This document shows positions 12,054 through 25,099 of a DNA stretch of 64,000 bases, piece after piece (position 1 is the stretch's first letter; every line of letters starts with the position of its first letter). The stretch lies in contig NC_082600.1 of NCBI RefSeq assembly GCF_030936135.1, positions 23,877,943 to 23,941,942 of the forward strand, given 5' to 3'. The stretch is from Gavia stellata. Taxonomy: Eukaryota; Chordata; Aves; Gaviiformes; Gaviidae. Both the position numbers and the translations under genes were made by a program. The notes beneath the pieces were generated by a model. That model was not told where the DNA came from, searched no databases, and saw only the letters and a program-made list of their open reading frames with translations.

Positions 12054-13723
12054 GTAAGTTGCAACTTAAAAGGTTTTTTTAATAGACCAATACAGCAATT
12101 GGTTTTTGGCTCTGCTTACTGTTGTACACAGTAAAAATACTAATTTTTAGTTAGCTAAGCATTGTATTAATCTGCATATCTGTAGCCCCATATCATTTGA
12201 ATTACACTGCCGTATAGAGAGATCTGCTCACCTTGTTTACTTTGCCTAATCTGGCATGTCAAACTTGTCATAAACTAACAGCAGGCATCTGAATTCACAG
12301 TGTTATTTCAGTCCCCGAAATGTTGTATCTTTAAAAAAGAAAGGGGAGAATATGTTTATTTTAGAGGCAGACAATTTTTAAGGTTTCTCTGCAGAAAAAA
12401 TAAAAAGCCTGCTCTGCTTGTTGTTTTTGTCTTTCTGAAGAAGAGTTGCATTGTTGGATGCATTGTCAGATTTTTGCATGTATGGTTTGTGGCTTGCAGA
12501 AGTATTGGTTTTGGGGGGTGGTGTGTAATAAATTGCACTGTGTACATCACACTTCTCTGAAGCTCTCAGATTCAGAATTGTTCAATACAGCGGGTTTGAA
12601 CTGTTACCAAGGGTCCCAAAGAAAGGCAGGATGTTGACCTAAGCTCTGGTGGGTCTCCTATGGCTTTCTTCAAATTCTTCTGAGTAAAAGAAGCCCTTCA
12701 AAAGGGAAGAGAAAAGGCAGAAAAAAGAAATAAAGTAAAAGGAAACTGGGAAAGTAGGTGCCTGCTTATCTCAGCTGTTGAATAAGGTATTCTTCAGAAA
12801 GCAGGACATGCCACACTCTCAGTATCTTTGAAGTATTAAAAAAATGGATGGAGTGGAAAAGGAATTTTGAGTTTGGCTAGACAGAAACAGGTGAAGACTT
12901 TTTTCCATGAAACCATGACCTGGCTTGGTGGAAATGGAGAGAGAACTATAAGAAAAGCACCTTGGTGTTTGTGTCACAGACATGTTCTGCAAATGATGTC
13001 AGAAAAGATTGAATGAGGAAAGAGAGAAGAAGGATTTGAAATCAGGAGTCCTGGGTGCCTGTAGTCTTTTTGTCTCTGATGTATTACGGAATACTTGCGT
13101 TGCTGTCTTTTTGCAAGAGCTGCTTTTTTTGCATCTGTGGCTTTTCTTGGGGGACATGTCAGCTGACAACAAGAACTGAAGGGCTGGAGAAGCTGAATTT
13201 GTTGTTGTGGTAGAAACTGTGTAAAGACATTATCTTAGGTATACTGGTAGTTTCTGTTGAAGTGTGTTATGAGGCAGTAGTCTTCAAACAGCTTTTATTG
13301 AGGAGTTCCAAGAAGAAATGGCTTGAGGAAAGCTGTAATAAAGAATTATTTTCTGTGATTAAAGAGGTAAGAAAGAAGGTAAAGAAGTGAAAACTTGAAG
13401 GCTAATTTAAAGTTACTGGTTCATCTCAATTCATGCTTCTATTAGGGTTGTTATGATTCTTCCACACTTGGAAGAAAGAAAGAATGTTAAAGCTTAAGCT
13501 TGGACTGACAATTCTTAAGGGATATTTAATTCCTCTTCTTAAAACATTACCTCTGTGGAGTTACCTCTTCAGTCTGTATTTGCCTAAGGGCTTTTTGGCT
13601 AAGTAGACTGTACAAGATAAACAGTGAAAACAAATTTGATTTTGGAGTACTGTCTTTATATTGTTACGAATCCTGCTGAGTAAAAATTGTACACCGAGAT
13701 TTCTCTTTCCTTTTGCAAACTAG
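12054..13723 (+). other. GTF2A1: GTF2A1 intron 2
   Basis: A 1.7-kb intron, phase 0, acceptor CAAACTAG. Nothing beyond AT-rich intronic sequence was recognised. Confidence 0.9.
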
Positions 13724-13931
13724 CTGTGGGAGAACAAGCTGATGCAGTCCAAGGCTGTAGATGGCTTCCATTCAGAAGAGCAGCAGCTTTTGTTGCAGGT
13801 GCAACAGCAGCAACAGCAGCAGCAGCAACAGCAGCATCATCACCACCACCATCACACACAACCTCAGCCGCAGCAGACTGTGCAGCAGCAGTCTCAGCCA
13901 CAACAGGTCCTTATTCCAGCGTCTCAGCAAG
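13724..13931 (+). CDS. GTF2A1: GTF2A1 coding exon 3 (poly-Q/poly-H)
   Basis: 208 nt, phase 0 to 1, donor CAAG|GTCAGA. It begins LWENKLMQSKAVDGFHSEEQ, finishing the helical domain, then runs into 11 Gln followed by 7 His and a Q/P-rich linker ending VLIPASQQ. The human exon has an interrupted Q stretch (QQQHQPQQQQ) before the His run; here the Gln run is pure. CAA/CAG and CAT/CAC codons are mixed, which limits slippage. Confidence 0.96.
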
Positions 13932-16357
13932 GTCAGACTTACTCTCTAATCTCTCTGGCGAAAGACTCTCAAGTTAGACCAACTCCTTAGCATATTCTAA
14001 ATCCAGGGCAGGATGTTTATCTGATGGATAACTTTGTGTCTTTATGTTAAACTTTGTCTCTTCTTGCCTCTATTTAATGGGTCAGGAGAACTGCCTTGGC
14101 AAAAAATATCTTGGTATTTGAGTTAGTCGTATTCTTCAGAAGATTTTGGAAAAGCTGAATTCTTTGTCTTCTACTCTGTAGCATGTTTTAAGAATACATG
14201 ACTTTCAGATTCTGTCAAAAATCCATTAGCAGCTCTAATTTCAGTCCAATAAACATATGCAGTTGACAATTTAGTCATGAGGTAGTAATGTCATTAGGAG
14301 CAAATTAATTTAAAAAATTATATCATTGTTTAGCAAAAGTGGATGCTAGGACGTGAAAAATACTTGTAGAACAGTCTGAGTATATGTAGGAAATGTTTTT
14401 TCATGTTAGAACAAGTTTCAAGAGAAAAGCATAATGGCTGGGTATTTTTGTGGTCTTAAAAGATCGCACACTGTGTAGCTATATTTTAGCTAGCCATTAC
14501 AGTATTGTTTCTTGTAATTATTGTCTTGTGTCTTCTCCATTAATAATTTAAGGGAAACATTTTCACCAATTACAATTTCATTTGAAAACTAGGATAAATA
14601 CTACTGTATTTTACTGCATATATGCTGTGTAAACAAATCTGCCACCTGTGAAATGCTTGGGTTGAGTTTTCAATGTGCTATTAAAATTGTGGCATAAAAT
14701 ATTTATCTGTGGTAGCCAGTCACAGACTTCAGTCTTTTTATCAGATTTCATGGATCAGAACCTATGTTGTCATAGGCACAAAAGATAGCTATGACTTGAT
14801 CCACCACTCCCCACCCCCCTAAAAAAAACCCCAAACCCAACCATTATATATTCAAAACAGAAGGGAACTAGTGTGACAAGAACCTGCTGTTGGGGCTTTT
14901 TTTTTTCTTGGTGTGTTTTTTCTGGGTTTTATTTGGTTTGGTTTTTTTCTTTGTGTAGTACTTTGTATTTTGCCTGGACATAAATCAGTTTCGACTGTTG
15001 GGATAAAATTCATTTTGAGATTAAGACCCCTAAATACACGTGACTTCAAATGATCCGGATGTCTTAGCTTAAGTTACAGTCAGCAGAGCCTGGAAAGTCT
15101 GCTCACCAAGACCTCTAGTGGCTCCTTAGCTGAATAGCTGTGACTCTATTGACGAGTTTCCCTCCACTAATATGGAGGTCCCGCTCCTCCCGTTTGTGTC
15201 TTAGGGTAGAATAAGATTCTGCCTATAGTAATACACTTAAAACTGATTTATTGTTGCCCAGTGTTGTGGCTTATGACCAAATGACAATATGGAGGCTAAA
15301 TGAAATTAGGGTATCAAGGCACTTTAATGACAGACATGCAGTTTTATGAATTACTTGACTTCCCTGTTCTGTGGGGGAGATGGTGTAATAGTTCCTTGCA
15401 CAACCTGGTGCAGTCCCAGGGAGAGATCAGGATGATCAGCATGGTGATTCCTCCTGTCCTGTGTGTGGGCCTGGCATAGGGTCACGAGATTTTCTTGAGC
15501 TCTTTTGCCCTCCCTGCTTTCCCTGAAAGTTCAAGATACAGCCTGAGATCTTGGTGCAAGGTTGTGGGGCTTCCCTCCCCCGAATCTTTTCCAGAAACTC
15601 TGTTATCACCAGTATTCTTAAGTGACCTTAGTTATAGGGTTGGATGGAGAATACCTTGTTGATGATTAGTTTGTTGCAAATTGCTCTGTCATTTTTCCAA
15701 TTTACTGTCACTGATATTAGCGCTGACAACCTGCTTGTTCTATAGACTTGGACACTTTTGCACTTCTAGATGATCAACAGGTTGTTTGCATAGTTCAGCT
15801 ATCTATTTCCTTCAGCATACCAAAACTATTTTGTTATTTGGAACAGGTGGTTGATAATATTTCATCTGTTTCATTAGAAAGACAGTGAAGATCATGAGCT
15901 TATGCTAACAGCTATGCTAACTAGACCTAACTCAAGCTAATTGCTGCATTCTGTTAACATACTCTTCATCTTGCAGTAATCCTTGCTTAAGTCTGTTTTA
16001 AGAGTTAACCACTGTCAATTGATGTTTTTGGAGAACTCTGATACTGGACATCATCAACATTTCACTAATACCTTTAATTTCAGAAATGTATTTTAAATCT
16101 TGCTTTACCTAGGGGTCAGAATAGGTTACTGAAGCCCTTGAAATAAGATCTGTAAAGCCAAAAGAGCCATATGTCCTCTCAGAGCCGCTGTTGTATATTG
16201 TCTTGAGAGTAAAACTTAATAAGATCAGATTGCTCAGTAGCTGTTTTTTTTAATGAAGTTCAGCTGATGTTTGAGTGATGTTCTAAGTTATTCTGGCTTA
16301 GATGTTATTTTGGGCAGACTGTGTAGTTTTCATGAAATGCTATTTTTTTGTTTCTAG
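13932..16357 (+). other. GTF2A1: GTF2A1 intron 3
   Basis: A 2.4-kb phase-1 intron, acceptor TTTTGTTTCTAG. No feature recognised inside. Confidence 0.88.
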
Positions 16358-16422
16358 CACCTCAGCAGCAGGTTATTGTGCCAGATTCCAAGCTGATACC
16401 ACACATGAATGCATCAGGCATG
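16358..16422 (+). CDS. GTF2A1: GTF2A1 coding exon 4
   Basis: 65 nt, phase 1 to 0. The first codon is completed by the G ending exon 3 (Ala), followed by PQQQVIVPDSKLIPHMNASGM; donor ATG|GTAAGA. Human has PQVIVPDSKLIQHMNASNM, so one or two Gln differ near the exon start. Confidence 0.95.
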
Positions 16423-19400
16423 GTAAGAAAAACAGAAGTTTGTACATGCAAACACTGTTACTATGTAAGTTGTTTTGATTAACTAGTAAACACAAATCTG
16501 TTATTAGTCATCAGATGTTTAAAAGTAATTTAGGGGACACTGGTGAAGCTGTCTGCCATCCTTCTGAGTTTTGCTGCTGCACTGACAGTCTAGGAACAGT
16601 AATCCAGGACTTCAGTTTTGATAACAAATGTAGAACTTACCTTGATCTTCTGCTTTAAATGTGTTTAACCAAAACTTTTTTAAAATCAGAAATTGGAGTA
16701 CTGTTGGTATGAATCTGCATGGTGATGTGCTCATCATATACCAACACAACACTACTAACTGATGCAAGCACACTGTATTTGCTAGATGCAGGAAAAAACA
16801 CTAACCATTCTGAAACTTAAGCTTATATTAAATGAGAGATTATTTAGCAATTCACATCAGTGTTTTCTGGTCACATTAGTTTGTTTCACTAATTTTGTAA
16901 TAGCATATAAAACCGAGTCTGGTCATCTACCCTTTTCTTGCAGTTTTTATCTCTAGAGGTTAATTTTGGTTATCTTATCTTGCTTTAAATGCCCTGGCTT
17001 AATGAAAAGAAAAATTGCTTGCAAAGCTATGAAAACAACATCTAATACAAGTTAAATATGTGTATTAAGACCAGAATTCATTACATTCTTTCCACTTCTA
17101 TGGAAAAGGCACATGAAACAAAGTTTCATGATTAGTCAAAGCTGCAGCAGCTTGCTTAGCCTTCACTTCTCCGTTACCTGCTGACCTTACTATAGAAGAG
17201 AACCTGAACTTCGTTACTCAAATAGCATGATTTACCCAGAGACCGAGAGGACGTTAACATCTATCTTTTCCTTACATGTTTTACAACCATTTGTAACTTC
17301 CCAAGTCCAACAGTTAAACATTTTTTTTTCTGTCTCATTCAGTTAGATCTTGTTGATGGGTATTGCAAAAATGAGTATGTCATGCTTTTAAAACTCTGCT
17401 GCTGTCAAAATGTAGATGAATTGTATACTGCAGAAGACTACTGTTCAGTAAATAGTTACAGAATTGATTTGGAATTTTTGTGTGTGTTTATTAGAAACAT
17501 TTAAGTTGGTATTAAAGAATAGATCTGACAGACCTTGAATATCTTGGAACGCAGAGAGTAATGAGAGTTTATTCATCTGCCTTTGTCTGTGACATGAGGA
17601 TGCAGACGAGTGCTTTTCAGTTTTGCTTGGTGATCTCTAATTTTGGCAGTTGTAACTACTATATTGACCAGCCAATATGGGGAGATCATATTTCTTATAA
17701 ACAGGAAGCATGTGCTCTACCCAGTAATAAAGTTCAAATCCTTTCAGTAGCAAAGAGTAATTGGCTATGGTTCCTTTATAGTGGGGAAAGGGAGGCTTTT
17801 CCATAGGCAGCCGAAGTTAGACCCTTGAAATGGAGAGGCCTCTGGAGAAGTCCATCTCCCTCTGCGAGTTAAGGACTTAATGCAGATTTTTGTGTTTGGC
17901 GCACTTATCGTTTTGTTGGAATTCAGTTTCCTTGTAAGTTCAGATCATTACCCATTGAGAGTCTTCAGCTTTTTCTTCTAACCAGCTGTCTTGAGAGAAA
18001 AAAATTAGTCATTCTGTGAACAGTCTGTATACTGCATGCGTATATTCACTCAAAAGAGCTGTGTTATTCAGGACTCGAAATGCAGATCATTTACAGAATG
18101 AAGAAAAGTGCAAACCAGATTACTACTCCTTGTGAAAACAAGACAGGCGAACATGATCATTGCTTCAGTACCTTATGTTTCTTCAGATTTGTAGGCCCAT
18201 ATCTTTAGCGGTTTTGAAAAAGTGTAAGTAAAAGTCCCACGAGCAATGGAGTGTTGTACTCTACTAGTAGATCAGCAGAGAAGGCAGAAGAGAAAAAAAA
18301 TCTGCTGAGCTTGCAGATAAAGAAAAGAAGGTTATCAGAAGTAGTCAACACGGATTCACCAAGGGGAAGTCATGTCTGACCAATCTGATAGCCTTTTGTG
18401 ATGGTATGACTGGATGGATAGATGAGGGAAGGGCAGTAGATGTTGTCTATCTTGACTTCAGCAAGGCTTTCGACACCGTCTCCCACATCATCTTCATAGG
18501 CAAGCTTAGGAAGTGTGGGTTAGATGAACGGACAACGGGGGGTGGATTGAAAACTGTCTGGTAGATAGAGCTCAGAGGGTTGTGATCAGTGGCACAGAGT
18601 CTAATTGGAGGTCTGTAACAAGTGGTGTTCTCCAGGGATCAGTGCTGGGTCCAGTCCTGTTCAATATATTCATCAGTGACCTGGATGAAGGGATGGAGTG
18701 TGCCCTCAGCAAGTTTGCTGATGACACAAAACCGGGAGGAGTGGCGGACACACCCGAAGGCTGCACTGCCATTCAGTGTGACCTGGACAGGCTGGAGAGT
18801 TGGGCAGAGAGGAACCTTATGAAATTCAACAAAGGCAAGTGTAGGGTAGTGCACCTGGGGTGGAATAAGCCCATGCATCAGTATGGGTTAGGGGCTGACC
18901 TGCTGGAGAGCAGCTCTGTGGAAAGGGACCTGGGAGTGCTGGTGGACAACAGGATGACCATGAGCCACCAATGTGCCCTTGTGGCCAAGAAGGCCAATGG
19001 CACCCTGGGGTGCATCAAGAAGAGTGTGGCTAGCAGGTCAAGGGAGGTTATCTTCCCCCTCTACTCTGCCCTGGTGAGGCCGCATCTGGAGTACTGTGTC
19101 CAGCTCTGGGCTCCCCGGTTCAGGAAGGACAGGGAGCTGCTGGAGAGGGTACAGCAAAGGGCTACAAAGATGATTAGGGGACAGGAACATCTTTCTTATG
19201 AGGAAAGGCTGAGGGACTTGGGTCTTTTTAGTCTGGAGAAGAGAAGACTGAGGGGGGATCTTACTAATGCTTACAAACACTTGAGGGGTGGGTGCCAGGA
19301 GGATGGGGCCAGTCTTTTTTCAGTGATGCCCAGTGGCAGCACAAGAGGTAATGGGCACAGACTTGGTCATAGGAAGTTCCACCTGAACGTGAGGAGGAAA

Positions 19401-19858
19401 TTCTTTACTGTGAGGGAGGTAGAGCACTGGAACAAGCTGCCCAGAGAGGTTGTGGAGTCTCCTTCTCTGGAGACATTCAAAACTCTCCTGGATGCATTCC
19501 TGTGCAACCTGCTCTAGGTGAACCTGCTCTGGTGGGGGGGTTAGACTAGATGATCTCCAGAGGTCCCTTCCAACCCTTATCATTCTGTGATTCTGTGAAA
19601 CCAAGAAACCATGTGGAGCTGAGTTAAGGTGTGATTTTTAGTGATTGTTGCTTCAGTCTTCCTATTAAGTAAAAAGGAAAATAATTTTTATATGTAGTAT
19701 AATGTACAGTTGATTAATGACTGCATTTCAATAGCTGCAGAAACTTTTGTGCAAACATTGTAAACAGCAATAAAAAGGTACATGTTTTCAGGCAGTATGT
19801 TGTGAGATGAAACACTGGCAATAACATCTGTGGTTTAAAAGCTTTTCTTGTATTTCAG
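16423..19858 (+). other. GTF2A1: GTF2A1 intron 4
   Basis: A 3.4-kb phase-0 intron containing the best-preserved CR1 fragment of the window (about 18310-19598), in sense orientation and ending 260 bp before exon 5. The acceptor is TGTATTTCAG. Confidence 0.9.
18310..19598 (+). mobile_element. CR1 LINE, 5'-truncated, with 3' half of ORF2
   Basis: A CR1 non-LTR retrotransposon fragment. The first part encodes reverse-transcriptase sequence including [14 protein letters not shown] (18436-18477). A frameshift in a G-run near 18533-18540 breaks the frame. The frame then stays open to the stop at 19515-19517, with the catalytic FADD motif (about 18711) and the typical CR1 C-terminal thumb/tail region ([18 protein letters not shown] and so on). 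It ends in the diagnostic terminal repeat ATTCTGTGATTCTGTGA (19582-19598). It is 5'-truncated, as most avian copies are, and immobile because it lacks a full ORF2 and promoter. The long open frame suggests a moderately recent insertion. The left edge is approximate. Confidence 0.93.
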
Positions 19859-19934
19859 AGTGCTGCAGCCACTGCAGCTACATTGGCTCTCCCTGCTGGT
19901 GTTACTCCTGTTCAGCAGATACTTACAAATTCAG
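19859..19934 (+). CDS. GTF2A1: GTF2A1 coding exon 5
   Basis: 76 nt, phase 0 to 1. Acceptor TATTTCAG, donor TCAG|GTAACT. It encodes SAAATAATLALPAGVTPVQQ followed by ILTNS, identical to human over this stretch as far as I recall. It is part of the poorly structured linker of the alpha chain. Confidence 0.96.
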
Positions 19935-21793
19935 GTAACTGTCTTAATATTGAGATCAAACAATGGTTTTGAGGGTGCTTGGGATGGAGAATTTCTGGGG
20001 TTTACTCCCTCCTATATATTGTTAAAAAGCAGAACCTGGGAATCCGCCCTTACAAGGTAATGCAGTCTTTTCAGTAGACTCCTGGACTCTTCTGCTCACT
20101 GACTTGCTAGTTTTACGAACCTTGTGGTTCTGACCTAAACAGTGGTGTGGGTTAGATGCTGTGCCAGTTTTCTCCATTTTTGTATTTCTCCAAATTTTTA
20201 GAGAAGCATGTGAAGCAAGAAGACAGGTGTTGCTGTCTTTCCCCTTTGTGTATTTCTGAGCTTTGTGATGCATGATCTGAGCACAGATACTAGTCTGGTT
20301 ATAAAGGAGCAGGATCACTTAATCTGTGACTTCAGATGGGGAATGTCTTAAGGTTTCTCATACCTGCTAAGCACACAGTGGAATTTCTAATTTTGCTAGC
20401 AATGCTATTTGTATTTTAGATTTATCATTTTTAAATACTGTCATGCTGTACATTTAGAATATAATTATATGTTACTTTTATGAACAGCATATCTGATGCT
20501 TCATATACTTTTGTATTATGTTGATTTTATAAGCTTGATTCTAGATCTGTTCTGTGTGGAGAATAAAGGAAGATCTGAGAAAGCTCGTTTTCTAGGATCA
20601 GTTGCTGCTTTTGCCAGAGTAATTCATCTAGTCTTCTCAGAATCACCTGGGACTTAACCTCCCTGCTTTAAACATTTGAATGTTTAATGGATATGTAGTT
20701 GAAATGAAATTTAAATGTGTAGCTGTTCTAGAAATTAAAATCTTTCCAATTTTTAAGGAAGCACATCTATGTTTGACATAGCATAGAATAATCTGTGTCT
20801 CACATTTATTACTTTTGTTATGGTCATAATTTGTTTTTTTCAGTTACAAATATTTGTAGTATGTTTTCTTAAACAAGGGGCTAGGGTAGTCACTTATTTA
20901 AGATATACTTAGTTATTTCAGTAAATAGGGTTTTGCATTTTCCTGGGGAGAGAGAACAGGAAATAAAATCAGTCTTTGAGGGAAATGTATGAAGTTCAGG
21001 ATTATCTAATTTAATTTCTTCTTCTCCATCTTTCTGATTAGAAATGTGAAAAACTAATGTTGGAATATATCTTAGCACTTGCTTTTCAGAGTTGGAGGCC
21101 ATCTCCAATGGTGTGTGAGTCTTAGATGTATTTTGTGAAGTGACGAAAGGTATAAAATGATAAAGCTATAGGATAATAAAAGAAAATCGAGTACAGTCAT
21201 TATGGGAACAGAAAGGAGAGGTGGATAAAAATTGTAAGGATAGATTTTTTCAAAAAGGCAACTGCATGATAACGTTGCAAAGAAAGTTATGCATAGAGGA
21301 ATTTCTTGTAATGTGGTAAGAGGAGGGAAAAGAATCTGAGGAAGGGACATCATCTGACAGGACCCTGGAAATACCACAGTGTTAGCAGTGGGTAGAATTT
21401 TTGTGGTGTGAATACCTGTATTCCTGTTTTGGTATGTGTTCATTTGTGTTTCTGTCTGTAAAATCTATCTTTTGAAACATGAGGTATGTTTTTAAGTGAG
21501 AGCTAATATTTAAAATACTGTGCTGTGTTAAACGATTAGACTTTGGCTTGCATGTGTAAATTTATTTTTGGATTGCATCTCTCATGATTATATTTTGGTG
21601 GTAAACAACCCTATTAGTTCTTTGTTTCTGACACAGCTGCTATAGCATAGTATCTTTTCACCGGTGAAAGCGAAACATAAATGCTCTCCTTTAATTGTCA
21701 TTGGTGTTCTTCCAGAAAACAACCTTCTAAACTAAGATAATTTTAAAAGTGAATTTCTGCATTTGATTTAATTTGGTATTCATTTTATTACAG
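19935..21793 (+). other. GTF2A1: GTF2A1 intron 5
   Basis: A 1.9-kb phase-1 intron, acceptor TTTATTACAG. No feature recognised inside. Confidence 0.88.
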
Positions 21794-21927
21794 GCCAGAT
21801 CCTCCAAGTAGTTAGAACTGCAAATGGAGCTCAGTATATCATTCAACCACAGCAGCCAGTTGTTCTACAGCAGCAGGTCATACCGCAAATGCAGCCTGGT
21901 GGAGTACAAGCACCTGTTATACAGCAG
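21794..21927 (+). CDS. GTF2A1: GTF2A1 coding exon 6
   Basis: 134 nt, phase 1 to 0, donor CAGCAG|GTAAAG. Encodes a Q-rich linker starting GQILQVVRTANGAQYIIQPQ and ending GGVQAPVIQQ. Human reads GQLLQVVRAANGAQYIFQPQ, so there are only a few conservative changes. Confidence 0.96.
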
Positions 21928-22819
21928 GTAAAGAAAAATTTTTGAATAGGTACACTTGAAAGAAAAAACATTATAGTAATTACTAAAGAGGCTTGCATTT
22001 TTGTGAGCGAATTGAAATAGAACACAAAGTCAGAAATGTTATATTAAAAAAAAAGAAGAAAAAAGAGCATTGTGTTAAGGAGTATGTTTCTTAAAAATGA
22101 ACAATTTTGAAGTGTTGTTTTCAATGTCACTTTTATTCTTGTCAGATTCTGACTGGCTGCAGTTTAAAATTTCTTTTGTGTGTCCCTGATGACAATTATT
22201 ATATTATGTCCATAATTCTAGTCTACATCCTTTTAAAAATGTGTTTATTGGTTAAAATGATTCTCTGTCACGTAACATATAGAAGAAAATACCTAGAACA
22301 AACACACACCCCCCGCCCAGTTATTTTATTTAGTGTATACAGTATGTTTTATGAGAATTTTTGTTCAGCTACAAGGTCAAATGTGTCCAGACTGTGTAAG
22401 AATTGAATTTAGCATTGTGTCAGAGTTCTGCAGTTTAAGCACGAATAACAATTTGTAGAGAATTTAAAGCTAAATGTTTTATAGAGAAGGTTTAAAAATA
22501 ATCTTTTTACGTGAATTTAGACATTCCTCTGCTGTGCTTGGAACTCGGGTGTGGCAGTAGTGCTAGTGTTTTAGAATGGAAAGACAGTAGGTTTTCTTAA
22601 ATTTAGCAATGCAAAATGCAGAAAATGAACACCGACTAGTGAGAGAAGATACGTTATTGAAGATTAAATTATGTATCTGATACAGGCTGGAATAGTTATA
22701 ACTCTTGCTTCTTTAATTAGTGCAAGTCAGATTGATATGCTCTAATTGTTTTCTGTGAGTAAGTGATGTGGTAGATTGTTATGTTAGCAGCCAAAGTATT
22801 TGCAGTGATATTCCATCAG
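21928..22819 (+). other. GTF2A1: GTF2A1 intron 6
   Basis: A 0.9-kb phase-0 intron, acceptor TATTCCATCAG. No feature recognised inside. Confidence 0.88.
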
Positions 22820-23140
22820 GTTTTGGCTCCTATCCCTGGAGGGATTTCCCAGCAGACAGGAGTGATTATTCAGCCTCAGCAGATCCTGTTCACAGGAAAT
22901 AAAACACAAGTCATACCTACAACAGTGGCTGCCCCTACACCAGCTCAAGCACAGATTCCTGCAGCCGGTCAGCAGCAACCTCAACAACAACAGGCACAAC
23001 CTCAAGCACCACTTGTTCTGCAAGTTGATGGAGCAGGGGACACATCGTCTGAAGAAGAAGAAGATGAGGAAGAAGACTATGATGATGATGAAGAGGAAGA
23101 CAAAGAAAAAGATGGGGGTGAAGATGGCCAAGTTGAAGAG
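22820..23140 (+). CDS. GTF2A1: GTF2A1 coding exon 7 (Taspase-1 site, acidic region)
   Basis: 321 nt, phase 0 to 0, donor GAAGAG|GTAAAC. The exon starts VLAPIPGGISQQTGVIIQPQ and runs through a Q/P/A-rich stretch to LQVDGAGDTSSEE, then a run of Glu/Asp with a short Lys interruption (DKEKD). QVD|GAGD (23021 onward; D275/G276) fits the Taspase-1 consensus Q-[FILV]-D|G-x-x-D, the site where the family's alpha/beta precursor is cut. Human has QVD|GTGD. The acidic stretch is characteristic of the family and is not low-quality sequence. Confidence 0.97.
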
Positions 23141-25099
23141 GTAAACTTAACATTATTTCAGAAGACTGGAGCATGCTTGTGTTTCATTCTAATTTTTTGC
23201 AATACTTGAAAGAAAACTCTATGCTTCAAATAATATTATATTCCAGTAATTTTGAGACTAAAACTTTTATCCTTGTAGTTCAATTTCTTTATTTCCCATA
23301 TTGAAGTTGTGGAAACTGTGTCTATTAGCAGAGCACCTTGAAATGGAGCTGGGAAAGGCAGGGAACACAGCAAACACTGTTAATTGTTGTGAATGCCCTT
23401 TTAAAAACTTCAGCTGTAATATTTCTGATGTTATGGAGAGGTCAGCAATGAAATTATGAAACCTTCATAAGCAAACAGAAATAGTCAACTCCACTTGGGA
23501 CTGAGTGCATACAAAAGCAAGGTGTTAGGAAGACTGACAAAAAGGAGAGCATATATTTAGTTCACTGAGGGGAGCAATAGGTGTGGTCTGACCTTTATCT
23601 CGCTGATACTCTGTTGCTTTCTGTTACACTACAACAAGCCTGAGAACTCAAATTTGATTATAAAGCACCTTCTAGAAACACATCTGACCTTGATTTAACA
23701 AAATCAGGAGATAGGAGCAGGAGTGAATATTGTTGCATTCTTAACAATATGTGCTTAATTTAGACTTTGAATTTGCTTGGTTTTGGACTTGAGCCAGTGG
23801 TTCTTAGTAAGTTTTGAGGTGTTGCTTCAAAAAGCACCACAGGAATAAGAAATGAAGAAAAAAAAAAAAGGGGGCGGGGGAGGGATACTAATAAGCTAAA
23901 AGTACTGTTATTTCAATCTCTGACAGGAAACTCGGTGCTCCCTAAACCTACCCCTAAAATGCATTTTGAACTGTCAGATCACTTCCACAATTCTCTGCAG
24001 CCTTTCCAGTTATTTTAAGATTCCTTTTAAAATGCCTATATGAGGAGCATATGTAGCATTTCACAGTGTATCACCCATGCAGTATATGCAGGTAAAATTT
24101 CTAATTTTTATCAAGGAGTTAAATCATGTTTTCTGTAGTACATCTACAGTGGTGTCTAACAGTAGTTTTCTGTTGCAACTGACAGGTTGGGTTCACATCA
24201 CTTTTCCATTATATTGATCAGCATTGGTGTCAGTTTGAATGTTTTAATAGTTGCCTTATTAAGTATAGGTCATCATGCTTAAATACTAAGTGTTCTTTAA
24301 TAGTGCCCTAATGCTAGCATTCTCATGGAATTTTTTTTATATGCCAAGACTTTGTTATCAGCATGCCAGAGATCTCCTGTTATTTCTGCTACCTTTGATC
24401 ATCAGCAGTTACTTAATGAGTGGACCAGTTCCTTAAAGCTTTTGAAGTAACGTAAAATATATCATTACTTTGGAAGGAATTAGTACAACTTTTTCTTCTC
24501 TTACTAGCATCTCCCCCATTTAGCTTATATTTAGGAGTGGGTGGGAAGATGAGGATCATACATAAGACTTCACAAAAGTTGTTTTGTGTTTATTAGAGGT
24601 TGTTTTAGCTTTTGAAATGTTTGTTATTTACACGAGGTTAAAAAAAACCAACCCAGATCTCTGCTGGAACAGAGTGTTAGCAGAAAGAGGAAGAAAGGAA
24701 AAGTAATTTTTAAGGGACATGAAAAGACATTCTAGAAGGTCTGGAGAAGCTATTTTGTATGTATCAATGAAAGATCATCTTAAAGCATCTTTTTTTTCCC
24801 CCTGCAAAAACTTTCTGCATGTGTTGAGGTCTGTTTCTGTTTGTGGTACATCCAACATGAGTAAGTCATGGAGTTTCTATTTTTAATGGCACATAGAGAG
24901 TGATGTGACTAACGTCACCTTTGTACTGCTTAGATGCTTTAGAAAAATGAAAATCTGCATGATGTTAATTTATTTGTAAAGACATTCTGCAAGTGCTGGA
25001 ACATTTACAGTAAAGGATAGAATGGTTGCGGTGACAAAAGGCTGCAGCGCCCAGAATCTGGCCTCTTACAGCATAACTTTTTGCATGTATTTCTTTCAG
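23141..25099 (+). other. GTF2A1: GTF2A1 intron 7
   Basis: A 2.0-kb phase-0 intron, acceptor TTTCTTTCAG. It contains an A-run/G-run junction near 23860-23880; nothing else was recognised. Confidence 0.88.

Noticed and set aside
18572-19604. - strand ORFs opposite the CR1 fragment
   Set aside because: Shadows of the CR1 ORF2 frame.
22784-23131. - strand ORFs opposite GTF2A1 exon 7
   Set aside because: Shadows of the Glu/Asp- and Gln-rich coding sequence.
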